Origin: Pelosinus sp. IPA-1
GTDB lineage: Bacteria; Bacillota; Negativicutes; DSM-13327
NCBI RefSeq assembly: GCF_030269905.1
Contig: NZ_BSVC01000008.1
Span: forward strand, 186,001 to 250,000
Length of the DNA: 64,000 nucleotides
Direction: 5' to 3'
Under the pieces are notes generated by a model, which had not been told where the DNA came from, ran no database searches, and saw only the letters and a list, made by a program, of their open reading frames with translations. Each line of letters starts with the position of its first letter. Within the stretch, counting starts at the first letter, position 1. Of this stretch, positions 1-9,873 are shown in pieces. Made by a program: the position numbers and the translations under genes.

Positions 1-258
1 GGTAAGAGTGATGCTGTAAAAGTCCCTACTGTGGCATTCGGGAAATGTAGAGGAGGGATGGACTGGCAGGCGGTAGATGATAAGCCAGTGTATATGGTAT
101 TTTTAATTGCTGTTCCTAAACAGGCAGACTCTAATCAGCATTTGAAAATATTAGCAGCCTTGTCTAGAAAATTGATGCATGATGAATTTAGAAAAGAAAT
201 ATTGGAGACGGAAGATAAGGGAAAAGTATGCAGTATATTAGAAACTATCCTATCTTAG
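1..258 (+). CDS. PTS fructose-family EIIA component, C-terminal part (5' end outside window)
   Basis: The reading frame is open from base 1 and ends at TAG 256-258, so only the last 85 residues are present. The fragment resembles the end of the PTS EIIA fructose/mannitol domain (segments VAFGKCRGG, VYMVFLIAVP, and a helix LAALSRKLMHDEFRKEIL). The phosphorylated histidine would lie upstream of the window and cannot be checked. EIIA passes phosphate from HPr to EIIB in the cytoplasm. IIC and IIB of the same family follow directly, so this is the first visible gene of a IIA-IIC-IIB operon. The GTG at 31 is internal and not a start. Confidence 0.85.
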   Translation, partial: GKSDAVKVPTVAFGKCRGGMDWQAVDDKPVYMVFLIAVPKQADSNQHLKILAALSRKLMHDEFRKEILETEDKGKVCSILETILS

Positions 259-351
259 GCCAGTGGCTTACACTGTAAATAGTAATTCACTTATTTACCA
301 ATCAATAGAAAAGCAAAACAGGATCTACAAAAATTAAGGAGGCGGCAAATA

Positions 352-1416
352 ATGACACAAGCATTGCTTCGTGCAAAACAACATCTTTTAACGGGCACCA
401 GTCATATGATCCCTTTCATCGTTGCGGGTGGTGTTCTTCTCTCTTTGGCTGTTATGCTATCTGGTAAGGGTGCGGTGCCGGATTCTGGTATACTAAAAGA
501 CATATCAAATATGGGGATTGCTGGACTTACTTTATTTATTCCTGTCTTAGGCGGATATATTGCCTATTCCATTGCAGATCGCCCAGGATTAGCTCCAGGT
601 ATGATTGGTGCTTTTATCGCCAATCAATATAAAGCAGGTTTCTTAGGGGCAATTATTGTAGGATTTATAGCAGGTTATACTGTAAAAGCATTAAAACAAA
701 TAAAATTACCTAAAAATTTAAGCTCCGTATCTACTATCTTTATTTTTCCAATCGTTGGTACCTTTGTTACTGGCGGTCTTGTAATGTGGGTAATTGGACA
801 ACCAATTGCTAACGCAATGGCAGGTTTAAATAGTTGGCTGACTTCCATGCAAGGTGCCTCGCAGATGACTCTCGGTGCGATTTTAGGCGGTATGACAGCC
901 TTCGATATGGGAGGTCCTATCAATAAGGTAGCTACTCTTTTCGCGCAAACTCTTGTTTTCGATCACCCTTACTTAATGGGGGGAGTTGGCGTTGCAATTT
1001 GTACTCCTCCTTTAGGAATGGCGTTAGCCACTTTAATATCTCGCAAATTATATACGCCAGAAGAAAGAGAATCAGGAAAAGCTGCCTTAATAATGGGACT
1101 TATCGGCATTTCTGAAGGGGCAATCCCTTTTGCTGCAGCTGATCCAATCCGAGTCATTCCAGCTATTGTTGCAGGAGGGATTGTCGGAAATGTTGTTGCT
1201 TTCTCCATGGGTGTTTTAAATCATGCTCCATGGGGTGGATGGATTGTTCTTCCTGTTGTAGAAGGGAAAATGGGATATATGCTTGCGACTGTATTGGGAG
1301 CATTAACAACTGCATTAACTGTTAATTTTTTAAAAAGTAGAAATAAAGATGAGGTTTCTGAAAAGGAACAAGCAGTAAAAGAAAACGAGGATATAAATGT
1401 AGATATTGAATTCTAA
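352..1416 (+). CDS. PTS fructose/mannose-family EIIC membrane permease
   Basis: The 354-residue integral membrane protein has many hydrophobic segments. It carries typical fructose-family IIC stretches such as AFDMGGPINKVA (about residue 183) and GISEGAIPFAAADP (about residue 251), the substrate-binding EGAIPF region. It forms the sugar channel of a PTS whose phosphate comes from the flanking IIA and IIB. A good AAGGAGG site lies just before ATG 352. A charged tail ends the protein, where some relatives carry fused IIB or IIA; here these are separate genes. The downstream manA suggests mannose as substrate, but that is inferred from context. Confidence 0.92.
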   Translation: MTQALLRAKQHLLTGTSHMIPFIVAGGVLLSLAVMLSGKGAVPDSGILKDISNMGIAGLTLFIPVLGGYIAYSIADRPGLAPGMIGAFIANQYKAGFLGAIIVGFIAGYTVKALKQIKLPKNLSSVSTIFIFPIVGTFVTGGLVMWVIGQPIANAMAGLNSWLTSMQGASQMTLGAILGGMTAFDMGGPINKVATLFAQTLVFDHPYLMGGVGVAICTPPLGMALATLISRKLYTPEERESGKAALIMGLIGISEGAIPFAAADPIRVIPAIVAGGIVGNVVAFSMGVLNHAPWGGWIVLPVVEGKMGYMLATVLGALTTALTVNFLKSRNKDEVSEKEQAVKENEDINVDIEF

Positions 1417-1455
1417 TAGGCTATGATGCAAAAAATATTAGGAGAGAAAAAGATT

Positions 1456-1776
1456 ATGAAATTTGTAGCAGTTACATCTTGCCCTTCAGGAGTAGCTCAT
1501 ACTTATATGGCGGCAGAAGCTTTTGAAAAGGAAGCTGAAGCAAGAGGTATTAAAATTAAAGTAGAAACGCAAGGTTCGATCGGTGTGGAAAACCAGATCC
1601 AAGCGGAAGATTTAGTTGGTGTGGACTTTGTTATATTAACGAAGGACGTAGCAATTAAAGGGCGTGAAAGATTTAGTGGAATCCCAACTGCGAATGTTAA
1701 TATTGGGGATGCCATTAGAAATACAAGCACATTATTTGATAAGATTACGGAAGCGTTAGCCAAAAAGAAACAATAA
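1456..1776 (+). CDS. PTS fructose/mannose-family EIIB component
   Basis: A 106-residue IIB domain with the family signature CPSGVAHT; Cys9 is the expected phosphocysteine. It takes phosphate from IIA and gives it to the sugar during transport through IIC. The start at 1456 is preferred over an in-frame ATG at 1423 because AGGAGA (1440-1445) sits about 10 nt before it and IIB proteins begin at MKFVAVT. The gene lies 39 nt after the IIC stop in the same operon. Confidence 0.92.
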   Translation: MKFVAVTSCPSGVAHTYMAAEAFEKEAEARGIKIKVETQGSIGVENQIQAEDLVGVDFVILTKDVAIKGRERFSGIPTANVNIGDAIRNTSTLFDKITEALAKKKQ

Positions 1777-1780
1777 CTTG

Positions 1781-1819
1781 CTTCTACTACGTAAGTGTAA
1801 TAAACTTTCATAGTAGAAG
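1781..1819 (+). other. Hairpin in the gap between EIIB and the regulator gene
   Basis: CTTCTACTA (1781-1789) is exactly complementary to TAGTAGAAG (1811-1819), with a 21-nt loop and no T-run. It lies 4 nt after the EIIB stop. It could stabilise the upstream message or reduce expression of the regulator; the sequence does not decide between these. Confidence 0.4.
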
Positions 1820-1901
1820 GTAAAAAGCCAGAGAATAGACTTGTATATAAAGTAAAGAGACGGAACATACCGGCTCTTTTCTCTATATAAGGAGGAAAGG
1901 T

Positions 1902-3857
1902 ATGGAACGTGTAATACAAATTGCCATGCTTTTATTAGAAAGTGAAAAACCTATTGTTGTTGACGAAATAGCTTCCAAACTTAAAGTATCCAATAAAACA
2001 ATTCGTAATGATTTTATAAAGTTACAAGAAATTGTAGAACGAGAAGGCTTAAAGTTAGTAAAAAAAACAGGGGTAGGGACAAGCATAGACGGTGCCGAAA
2101 AAAGCAAGGTAAATTTACTGCAAACCATTAAAAGAGATATGAGTTATATAGAACCATATTCTCCTGAAGGAAGACAAATCTACATATTAGAAAAGCTTTT
2201 TATGGAAGGGGCAGAAGTCACTTCTTATGGTCTCGCCGAAGAATTATTTGTTTCCATCACAACCCTTCATAATGACTTAAAGCATGTTGAAGAATGGATT
2301 AAGGCTTATAATTTAAAAATCGTTAAGAAAAAAAATGCCCAAATAGAAATTTCGGGAAAAGAAGCAGACTATCGAAAAGCAATTTCTAGTATCATTTTAC
2401 TTGGTAAGGAAACAGATAAGGCAAAAGCAACCTTAGGTCAGGAATGGCATGGTAGAATCGACTTTTTTTCTATGAGGCAATTAAAAGCACTAATTAATAT
2501 TGACTATGCAAAAATAGAGAAAATTGTAAATGAATTGGAAATGCAATTGCAATTTCGCTTTTCTCAAGAGGCATATATTAGTTTAATCAGCCATATTGCA
2601 ATTGCGATAAAAAGGATAAATAGCGAAAGAAAGATCCTTTTATCTGATGAAATCGCCAACAGTATAAAAGACACCAAAGAATTTTTATATGCGAAAAAGA
2701 TGGGTTTACAAATAGAGGAAGCATTTAAGGTAGTGCTTCCTGAAACAGAGATAGGTTACCTCACTTTGCACATTTTAGGTAGTAAAATGCATGAAAAAGA
2801 TTTAGTTGATTTGAATGTTCCTTTCGAAAATGCAGAAGAGTTGGAAATTGTCGTAGAAATAGCTAAAAACATTATCGCTATTGCTAGTGAAACATTGCAT
2901 ATTAATCTGAACGATGACAATGCATTAATGAATGGGCTTATTTTGCATTTACGCCCTACCGTCAATCGATTAAAATATGGTTTGAGTTTACGAAACCCTA
3001 TATTAGAAGATATAAAAACAAATTGTTCGGATATATTTGGAGTTGCCTGGTTGAGTAGCGGAATTTTTGAAAAATACTTAAATGTGAAAATTCCAGAGTC
3101 GGAAATAGGCTATATTACATTACATCTTGCAGCTGCAGTGGAGAGGAATATAAAAAAAATTAAGACCTTAGTAGTTTGTCATAGTGGAATTGGTACTTCT
3201 CAATTCCTATCAGAACGGCTCCGACGGTCTTTTAAAGAAATTGAAATTATAGGAATCATATCCTCTACAGAGCTTAAAGACGAAATACTCAAAAATACCC
3301 AGATTATCATATCTACAGTACCGCTAACAATTAATCATCCCATACTGGTTATCAGTCCATTGTTTACGAGAAACGATATTAGGAAAGTGGAGCAATTTAT
3401 AGATTCCTTAGAAAATAAATCCAAGAAAAATATCATGAAAAAAGAATATTTCTTTAAAAGTAAAAAAAATCAAAGCCGAGAAGAACTTATTTTCGAAATA
3501 TGTGATAGCCTGGAAGATAAGCAATATGTAACAAGTGAATTTAAAGAGAGTGTTTTATTGCGTGAAAATATGATGTCTACAGAAGTAGGGAGGGGAATTG
3601 TAATTCCCCATGGAGACGCCAACAAAGTAAAACAATCTTGTATTTCCCTTACTGTACTTCAACACCCGATGAGGTGGAAAAAAGAAAAGGTAGAATTTAT
3701 TTTTATGTTATGTATTACTGAGCAGGATATGGAAAACAGTAAATATATTTTTAGAAATTTATGCAGGCAAATGGATAAGCCAGAATTCCTAGAAGGATTG
3801 CGTGGCGAAGTGAAAGAAGTAGAAGTTCTATTGGAAAAATTAATGGTTCATTCATAA
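1902..3857 (+). CDS. PRD-domain transcriptional activator of the LicR/ManR/MtlR type
   Basis: 651 residues: N-terminal helix-turn-helix domains (about 1-160), PRD1 (about 185-290), PRD2 (about 300-410), an EIIB-like domain (about 420-500) and an EIIA-like domain (about 505-651). Every predicted phosphorylation site is present: His231 and His290 in PRD1, His349 and His408 in PRD2, Cys426 in VVCHSGIGTS, and His570 in VIPHGDAN. In this family, HPr-dependent phosphorylation activates the protein and phosphorylation by the cognate PTS inactivates it, so the operon responds to substrate and to catabolite status. It sits between the PTS genes and manA and is the likely activator of this operon. AAGGAGG-type site before ATG 1902. 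Confidence 0.9.
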   Translation: MERVIQIAMLLLESEKPIVVDEIASKLKVSNKTIRNDFIKLQEIVEREGLKLVKKTGVGTSIDGAEKSKVNLLQTIKRDMSYIEPYSPEGRQIYILEKLFMEGAEVTSYGLAEELFVSITTLHNDLKHVEEWIKAYNLKIVKKKNAQIEISGKEADYRKAISSIILLGKETDKAKATLGQEWHGRIDFFSMRQLKALINIDYAKIEKIVNELEMQLQFRFSQEAYISLISHIAIAIKRINSERKILLSDEIANSIKDTKEFLYAKKMGLQIEEAFKVVLPETEIGYLTLHILGSKMHEKDLVDLNVPFENAEELEIVVEIAKNIIAIASETLHINLNDDNALMNGLILHLRPTVNRLKYGLSLRNPILEDIKTNCSDIFGVAWLSSGIFEKYLNVKIPESEIGYITLHLAAAVERNIKKIKTLVVCHSGIGTSQFLSERLRRSFKEIEIIGIISSTELKDEILKNTQIIISTVPLTINHPILVISPLFTRNDIRKVEQFIDSLENKSKKNIMKKEYFFKSKKNQSREELIFEICDSLEDKQYVTSEFKESVLLRENMMSTEVGRGIVIPHGDANKVKQSCISLTVLQHPMRWKKEKVEFIFMLCITEQDMENSKYIFRNLCRQMDKPEFLEGLRGEVKEVEVLLEKLMVHS

Positions 3858-3878
3858 TCTAATGGGGAGGGATAATTT

Positions 3879-4799
3879 ATGTATCCATTAAAGTTTACAC
3901 CAATTTATAAAGAGCGAATCTGGGGCGGGAATAACTTAGGGAAAGTTTTTGGCAGGCAGTTGCCTGGCGATTGTATAGGAGAAAGCTGGGAAATATCGGA
4001 TCATGATAGTGACACTAGCATTGTAATAAATGGGAATTTGGCGGGTAAAAAATTAAATGAACTTATGGTAGACTTCAAAGAAAGATTAATGGGAAAAAAG
4101 TTTAAAAATCAAAATTACTTTCCATTATTGATTAAGATTATTGATGCAAATGACAAATTATCCATTCAAGTACACCCTGAGGATAAATATGCCTATCAAG
4201 TTGAAGGAGAAGACGGCAAAACAGAGGCATGGTATGTGATCAATGCCAAAGAAGATGCAAGAATTGTTTATGGTCTTAGAAAAAATATTACTAAAGCAGA
4301 TTTTATTAAAGCGGTAGAATCGAATCATATTGATGAAACACTGAAAGTAGAGCCAGTAGTACCTGGCGATATGATTTTTGTGCCTGCAGGCACGGTTCAT
4401 GCTTTGCTTGAAGGAGTTATGGTCTATGAAGTACAACAGAATTCGGATACCACCTATCGTGTATATGATTATGATCGAGTTGGTGATGATGGAAAAAAAC
4501 GCGAGCTGCATATAAAAAAAGCCATTGAAGTCATTAACTTTAAAGAACAGCCTGGTTGTAGTTTTAAGAGTAATAGTATTCATTGTCAGTATTTTAACAT
4601 GGAAAAAATGATGATTCAGGGTGAAAAAATCGAAAAGACAAATAATCAGTTTATCATATACTGTGTAACAGCAGGTACGGGCGAGATTATATATAAGGAC
4701 ACTATCGAATTCTTACATGCTGGAGAAACTGTATTGATTCCAGCATGTCTAGATAATTTTAAGATCAAAGGAAATATTGAATTGTTAAAGATAACATGA
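3879..4799 (+). CDS. manA: Mannose-6-phosphate isomerase, class I
   Basis: A cupin-type zinc enzyme of 306 residues converting mannose-6-phosphate to fructose-6-phosphate. The class I short-form signatures are present: IWGG near the N-terminus, QVHPEDKYA (zinc ligands, about residues 96-104), TEAWYVI, and VPAGTVHAL (about 169-177). GGGGAGG precedes ATG 3879, 21 nt after the regulator stop. Its place as last gene of a PTS operon argues that the transported sugar arrives as mannose-6-phosphate. A strong hairpin follows the stop. Confidence 0.93.
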   Translation: MYPLKFTPIYKERIWGGNNLGKVFGRQLPGDCIGESWEISDHDSDTSIVINGNLAGKKLNELMVDFKERLMGKKFKNQNYFPLLIKIIDANDKLSIQVHPEDKYAYQVEGEDGKTEAWYVINAKEDARIVYGLRKNITKADFIKAVESNHIDETLKVEPVVPGDMIFVPAGTVHALLEGVMVYEVQQNSDTTYRVYDYDRVGDDGKKRELHIKKAIEVINFKEQPGCSFKSNSIHCQYFNMEKMMIQGEKIEKTNNQFIIYCVTAGTGEIIYKDTIEFLHAGETVLIPACLDNFKIKGNIELLKIT

Positions 4800-4815
4800 A
4801 ATAAATCACAACTCT

Positions 4816-4870
4816 GGCAAACAAAGGACTTAGAAGCACTCGGTTAATGCTTCTAAGTCCTTTGTTTGCC
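4816..4870. terminator. Perfect 23-bp inverted repeat after manA
   Basis: GGCAAACAAAGGACTTAGAA... (arm 4816-4838) pairs without mismatch with 4848-4870 around a 9-nt loop. No long T-run follows, so it may act as a 3' stabilising hairpin or factor-assisted terminator rather than a textbook intrinsic terminator. Confidence 0.65.
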
Positions 4871-5055
4871 ATAATATAAAACTGGAATTTAGTAAACCAA
4901 GATGGATTTCAGAAATTAAGCCATCCAGGTAAAAGATGAAAAAAATAGTATAATTTGTCGAAAAACGAATACTTTTAAGAGGAATCTGAGTATTGGTGTA
5001 GAATATTCTGAATATTGAATACTTTATCCCAATAAAATATATGGGGGAATTTGAA

Positions 5056-6096
5056 ATGAATCAAAAAAATGCTAATGAATTAGATTTAAGTGAAGTGAAA
5101 TTGGCGGATGTTATCGATCTAGAATTCTTACAACGGTTCCAAGATGATTTTGCTAAAGGGGTTGGTTTAGCGAGTGTAACAGTTGATCCTGACGGTACTC
5201 CGGTTACAAAGCCTAGCAGTTATACTCGATTTTGTATGGATTATACACATTCTACAGAGTGTGGCGACAAGCGTTGTGCGGAGTCACATCGTAAAGGTGG
5301 CGAAGAAGCGGCTCGGACTGGCAAGCCAGTAATTTATGAGTGCCATGCTGGTTTAATTGATTTTGCAGCACCGATCATGTTAGAAGGTCGACAGATTGGG
5401 ACTATTTTAGGCGGACAAGTATTAACAGATGTCCCTAATGATAGCAAGTATCGCAAAATTGCCCAAGAAATTGGCGTAGATGAAGACGGTTACGTGGAAG
5501 CGGTACAGGAAATTAGGAAATTATCGAGAGAAAGCATCGAATCAGCCGCAAATGTATTATTTATTGTGGCTAATAATATGTCGAAGACAGCGTATCAACA
5601 ACGAAAATTAAAAGCTACTGTTGAAACGCTTAATGATGGTTTGCATCAGGTATCTGCAACTATGGAACAATTGGCAGCTTCCGCCACAGACATTAATTCT
5701 AATCAGGTCACTTTAAATAGTGAAATTAAAAATGTAAATACAGTCACCGGAAAAATTGATGAGGTAATGGATTTTATTAAGGATATTGCTGATGAAACTC
5801 GGCTGTTAGGCTTAAATGCGGCTATTGAGGCGGCAAGGGCTGGTGAGGCTGGGTTAGGATTTGGTGTCGTTGCGCAGGAGATAAGAAAGCTTTCAGCTGA
5901 TTCGAAAGAGACAGTAGGTAAAATAAGAGATTTAACCACAATTATAAAAGCTTCTGTAGATAAAACGGTTCGTATGGGAAATGAAACGACTTCGACAATT
6001 GAGCAACAAGCTGCAGCTATCGAAGAAGTAACAGCAAGTGTGGAAGAAATTACCAGTCTTACTGAGCAATTAAACAATCTTGCCAACGAAATGTAA
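5056..6096 (+). CDS. Soluble chemoreceptor: PocR sensory domain plus methyl-accepting signalling domain
   Basis: The N-terminal part (about 10-180) matches the PocR ligand domain with its cysteine pattern [16 protein letters not shown]...YECHAG. This domain is thought to sense small metabolites such as propanediol-type compounds or to bind metal. The C-terminal part (about 190-346) is a short chemoreceptor signalling coiled coil with the hairpin tip [17 protein letters not shown]. There is no transmembrane segment, so it is cytosolic. The start at 5056 is chosen because GGGGGA (5043-5048) lies 7 nt upstream; the in-frame ATG at 5041 overlaps that site. A CheW-like gene follows. Confidence 0.88.
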   Translation: MNQKNANELDLSEVKLADVIDLEFLQRFQDDFAKGVGLASVTVDPDGTPVTKPSSYTRFCMDYTHSTECGDKRCAESHRKGGEEAARTGKPVIYECHAGLIDFAAPIMLEGRQIGTILGGQVLTDVPNDSKYRKIAQEIGVDEDGYVEAVQEIRKLSRESIESAANVLFIVANNMSKTAYQQRKLKATVETLNDGLHQVSATMEQLAASATDINSNQVTLNSEIKNVNTVTGKIDEVMDFIKDIADETRLLGLNAAIEAARAGEAGLGFGVVAQEIRKLSADSKETVGKIRDLTTIIKASVDKTVRMGNETTSTIEQQAAAIEEVTASVEEITSLTEQLNNLANEM

Positions 6097-6125
6097 TAGG
6101 GATACATAGAAGGGAGACGCAATTT

Positions 6126-6581
6126 ATGAGCATACAATTAGTTGTGTTTGCACTAGACAATGAAGAATATGGTATTAATATTTCTTCTATTAATGGTATT
6201 CTACGAGCAAAAAAGTTTAAAATAAGATCACTCCCGGGGACTGGTAGTGGGATCGAGGGTATGATAAACTTACGTGGCAGCGTGAATTATATATTTAATC
6301 TTAGAGCAAAATTTAATTTGCCAGAAAAAGAAATAATGGAAGAAAGTAAGTTTATTATGCTGAATGTGAATGGATCAACCACCGGTTGCATTGTAGACGA
6401 GGTAACGGACATTGTCAAATTGGATGACACCGAAATTCAATTAACACCTGATTTTATCAATAGCCATAATGCTAACTATATTTTAGGAATTGGTCAAATT
6501 GAAGATCGAATGATAATTATATTAGATCCAGAAAAAATTTTTTCTGAGGAGTATGATACGATTCAAGGTGCAATAGAGTAG
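6126..6581 (+). CDS. CheW-like chemotaxis coupling protein
   Basis: 151 residues covering a single CheW domain, starting VVFALDNEEYGINISSINGI, with GIEGMINLRGSVNYIFNLR (about 40-58) and GCIVDEVTDIVKL (about 87-99). CheW proteins dock chemoreceptors to the CheA kinase. It lies 29 nt after the PocR receptor with its own AAGGGAG site, so the two form an operon and this protein may be the dedicated coupler of that soluble receptor. No CheA is in the window. Confidence 0.88.
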   Translation: MSIQLVVFALDNEEYGINISSINGILRAKKFKIRSLPGTGSGIEGMINLRGSVNYIFNLRAKFNLPEKEIMEESKFIMLNVNGSTTGCIVDEVTDIVKLDDTEIQLTPDFINSHNANYILGIGQIEDRMIIILDPEKIFSEEYDTIQGAIE

Positions 6582-6626
6582 CGAAACCCTTAATACCAAC
6601 ATTTCCTATGTTGATAACGATATAAA

Positions 6627-6671
6627 CCCAACAATTAATATCCTTTTAAGGAATAATTGTTGGGCTTTTTT
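6627..6671 (+). terminator. Intrinsic terminator after the chemoreceptor-cheW operon
   Basis: CCCAACAATTA (6627-6637) pairs with TAATTGTTGGG (6654-6664), followed by a run of T (6666-6671). Confidence 0.85.
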
Positions 6672-6839
6672 ATTAAATACAACAAAAATGAATGGTAGCT
6701 TATTAGTGGATTCCTTGCCGCAGAGGCACTATAAACCATATTGGGAGATGCAGGGATTTAATTCGAATTGGAGTATATTGTAATAATACGCAACGTCTTT
6801 ATATAGGGAGCAAAAAAACAAGATCGGAGGTGATTCTAC

Positions 6840-9596
6840 ATGACAAATAAAGAAAAGGTTTTTATAGCATTAAGAGAGCATTCTCTTGCAATGGATGGTG
6901 CAAAGGAATATGGGATAACGGCAACAGACATTGCCGATAGCCTTAGAATCCAGAGGAACATAGTCAGTCATCTGTTAAATCAATTAAACAAAGAAGGCTT
7001 GGCTACAAAGATTAATACGAGACCCGTATATTTTATCAATAAAGAAATATACGAGAAAAGAAAGAAAGAATTAAAATTAGTAGCGAAATATTTTTCGGAA
7101 AATTTAGACATTATAAAAGCTCCAGAAGATAGAGAAGTATTTAAAGTATTAATTGGCTTCGATGGTAGCCTTAGGTATGTGATAGAACAGTGTAAATCTG
7201 CCGTGTCTTATCCGCCGAATGGACTTCCTTTGTTACTTGTTGGAAGCTCAGGTGTAGGCAAAAGCTTTTTAGCTCAATTAGTATTTCAGTATGCGAAAGC
7301 CATGATGGTCATAAAAGAAACCGCACCCTTTATCTTATTTAACTGTGCTGAATATGCGAATAATCCAGAACTACTTTCAGCTACTTTATTTGGACATTGT
7401 AAGGGAGCTTATACAGGGGCCGATAATGATAGAATGGGGCTAATCGAAGAAGCTGACGGTGGATTTTTGTTTCTAGATGAGATACATAGATTACCTCCCG
7501 CAGGGCAAGAAAAATTATTCTTATTTTTAGATCAAGGTATTTTTCGCAGAGTAGGGGAATCCGGTAAGGGAAGAAATGCAAAAGTGAGAATGATGTTTGC
7601 AACTACAGAAGATCCCGAAAATAATTTTCTCCAAACTTTTTTACGGCGAATCCCCCTAGTAGTGAGAATCCCAACATTCCAAGAGCGTCCGATGAAAGAA
7701 AAATTAGAGCTAATCTATAATTTTTATAAGAAAGAATCGGTAGCGATAAAAAAAGATATATCAGTAAGCAATCAAGCCATTGATATCCTGCTAAAGAGCA
7801 AAGTCAATGGCAACATCGGTAAGTTAAGTAATGCGATAAAACTTAGTTGTGCCAATGCATTCAATCTTTACAACGAGAAACGTTACAATTCCATTCGGAT
7901 AAACATCAATAACTTACCAAAAGAACTTATCAATAATTATGAGGGCATCATTTTAAATCAAATGAATCTTAATGACATGTTATTATCCTGCTCTGATAAA
8001 AATGAGTTTAGTTATGTGACGAAAGATGTAAAAAAAGCAGCAACTTTAACAATGAATATGATAAATCTCATAAATTCTTATCAAAGCTGTGAAATGAATT
8101 ATGATCAGTTTTTTAATAAAAGCTTAGTACTATTTAATGAATTAATTGACGATATCATTTTTAATGAGATAGATAGAAATACAAATACCGTTATTTTCAA
8201 TTCTATAGAGAAAATCGTGGAAAATACTTTGATGTATATACAATCCAATTATGGAATAAAACATTATGGCAATAGTGTTCAGATCCTAACCTATTTGCTG
8301 ACCTATTTTATAGAATACAACTATGAGGAAGATGAGGACAACACTGATAAGTGTATCGATTATCTAAGTAAATTGTACTCCAAGGAATATAAGATTGCTT
8401 ATCATCTAATAGAAGCAATCGAACATAATTTAAACCTAATATTAAGTAAGACCGTAACTCTATACATAGTGTTATATGTAAGGTCTATAAATAGAGATCT
8501 AAGCCTTGATCACATTTATGCCGTAATTATTGCTCACGGATACAGTACTGCAAGCAGCATCGCTAGCTTGGCAAATAGGATGCTGGGAAAATATATCTTT
8601 GAAGCCTTTGACATGCCTTTTGAACTATCCGCTGCTGAAATCGGTAAGAAACTAAATTCTTATATTAAAACAATTGATACCTCAAAAGGGTTAGTCATTT
8701 TAGTAGATATGGGTTCACTAGAGAATGTCTATAAAGAAATAGATGAAGAATTTTATGGTGATATTGTTATCATTAATAATATTTCTACCCAATTAGCCCT
8801 GGACGTTGGCAATAGAATAATCAATTCTCAGCCAGTAGAGCAAGTCGCTAAGGAAGTGGTTGATAAAAATGTATGCAGATATAGTTATATCCCCTCAAAA
8901 AAGAAAAAGAAAGATGCTATCATAACTACTTGTTTTACAGGTATCGGAACTGCAATGAAAATAAAGGATTTGTTGAATCGATGTTTTGTAAATGAGGAAG
9001 TTGTGGTGATTGCTTATGACTATGATAAATTAAAAGAGAGCGGAAAAGAGAACTACATATTTAGGCAATATAATATAAAGCTAATTATTGGAACAGATGA
9101 TCCGCGAATTGAAGAAATTCCGTATATATCTTTAGAAGATCTAATTATGAAAAGGGGAGATGTTGTCTTAGCGAATGCATTAAGTGAACTAGTAGATAAG
9201 GAAATAATAGAACACATTAATCGGGAAGTTGTTAAATCCTTTACTTTATATAACGTAGTAAATTATTTGACAATCTTGAACCCTGATAAAGTTTTAGATC
9301 AAGTGGAGCAGGCACTATATACTTTAGAGATAGGGTTAGGGTTTAAACTCCAAAATAACTTAAAAATAAGTTTATATATACATATCTGTTGTATGATAGA
9401 AAGATTAGTAATCAAAGAACCAATTGTGAAATACAAGGACGCACAAGATCCTGAGCAGTGTAATGCACAATTTCAAAAACTAATACGAAAAGCATTTAGT
9501 ACGATAGAGCAATTTTACAAAATTGAGATACCAAATTCTGAGATAAAGGTTATTTATGATAGTATAAAGGCAAGAGTAAAAGAGTTTTGTATGTGA
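6840..9596 (+). CDS. LevR-type sigma-54 transcriptional activator with PTS regulatory domains
   Basis: 918 residues: N-terminal winged helix (about 1-70); AAA+ activator core with Walker A GSSGVGKS (135-142), GAYTGA (189-194, the loop that contacts sigma-54) and FLFLDE (209-214); a PRD-like segment (about 400-545); an EIIA-Man-like domain with AVIIAHGYST (His566); an EIIB-Gat-like domain with TTCFTGIGTA; and a C-terminal PRD with LYIHICCMIERL. The usual PRD1 histidine context reads ILTYLLTYFIEY, so that site appears lost. It lies directly upstream of a mannose-family PTS preceded by a -24/-12 promoter and is its likely activator. GGAGGTGAT precedes ATG 6840. Confidence 0.92.
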   Translation: MTNKEKVFIALREHSLAMDGAKEYGITATDIADSLRIQRNIVSHLLNQLNKEGLATKINTRPVYFINKEIYEKRKKELKLVAKYFSENLDIIKAPEDREVFKVLIGFDGSLRYVIEQCKSAVSYPPNGLPLLLVGSSGVGKSFLAQLVFQYAKAMMVIKETAPFILFNCAEYANNPELLSATLFGHCKGAYTGADNDRMGLIEEADGGFLFLDEIHRLPPAGQEKLFLFLDQGIFRRVGESGKGRNAKVRMMFATTEDPENNFLQTFLRRIPLVVRIPTFQERPMKEKLELIYNFYKKESVAIKKDISVSNQAIDILLKSKVNGNIGKLSNAIKLSCANAFNLYNEKRYNSIRININNLPKELINNYEGIILNQMNLNDMLLSCSDKNEFSYVTKDVKKAATLTMNMINLINSYQSCEMNYDQFFNKSLVLFNELIDDIIFNEIDRNTNTVIFNSIEKIVENTLMYIQSNYGIKHYGNSVQILTYLLTYFIEYNYEEDEDNTDKCIDYLSKLYSKEYKIAYHLIEAIEHNLNLILSKTVTLYIVLYVRSINRDLSLDHIYAVIIAHGYSTASSIASLANRMLGKYIFEAFDMPFELSAAEIGKKLNSYIKTIDTSKGLVILVDMGSLENVYKEIDEEFYGDIVIINNISTQLALDVGNRIINSQPVEQVAKEVVDKNVCRYSYIPSKKKKKDAIITTCFTGIGTAMKIKDLLNRCFVNEEVVVIAYDYDKLKESGKENYIFRQYNIKLIIGTDDPRIEEIPYISLEDLIMKRGDVVLANALSELVDKEIIEHINREVVKSFTLYNVVNYLTILNPDKVLDQVEQALYTLEIGLGFKLQNNLKISLYIHICCMIERLVIKEPIVKYKDAQDPEQCNAQFQKLIRKAFSTIEQFYKIEIPNSEIKVIYDSIKARVKEFCM

Positions 9597-9597
9597 A

Positions 9598-9630
9598 ACA
9601 TGGCAAACAGCACGTTTGTCATGTTTTTTG
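9598..9630 (+). terminator. Intrinsic terminator after the LevR-type activator gene
   Basis: ACATGGCAAAC pairs with GTTTGTCATGT (one G-U pair) around AGCAC-type loop bases, followed by TTTTTT. It separates the activator transcript from the PTS operon. Confidence 0.8.
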
Positions 9631-9819
9631 CATGAGATAATATCGCTAGCTTACGAGAGAGCTATTAAAATGAAGAGAGAAACTAGTGGCATATACACTG
9701 GGAAAAAGTAGTGAAAGAGCTAATAGTGTAATAGAACAGAAACCAATTTGAGTTTAAATTAATAGCCCAGTGAAATGAAATTTTGATGATAACAGGCGTT
9801 AGCAGAGAGGTACACTAAA

Positions 9820-9835
9820 TGGCATGCTTCTTGCT
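9820..9835 (+). promoter_or_regulatory. Sigma-54 (-24/-12) promoter of the mannose-family PTS operon
   Basis: TGGCATG-CTTC-TTGCT keeps the invariant GG and GC with the required 10-nt spacing and matches the TGGCACG-N4-TTGCW consensus at nearly every position. Transcription would start near 9846, ahead of the Shine-Dalgarno at 9859-9866 of the EIIB gene. The adjacent LevR-type activator supports the call. Confidence 0.88.
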
Positions 9836-9873
9836 ATTGTATATGGTGGGATTTAATAAAGGAGGCAAACGAT

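Noticed and set aside
5041-5055. Upstream ATG giving five extra residues on the PocR chemoreceptor
   Set aside because: The ATG overlaps the GGGGGA ribosome-binding site that serves the ATG at 5056.
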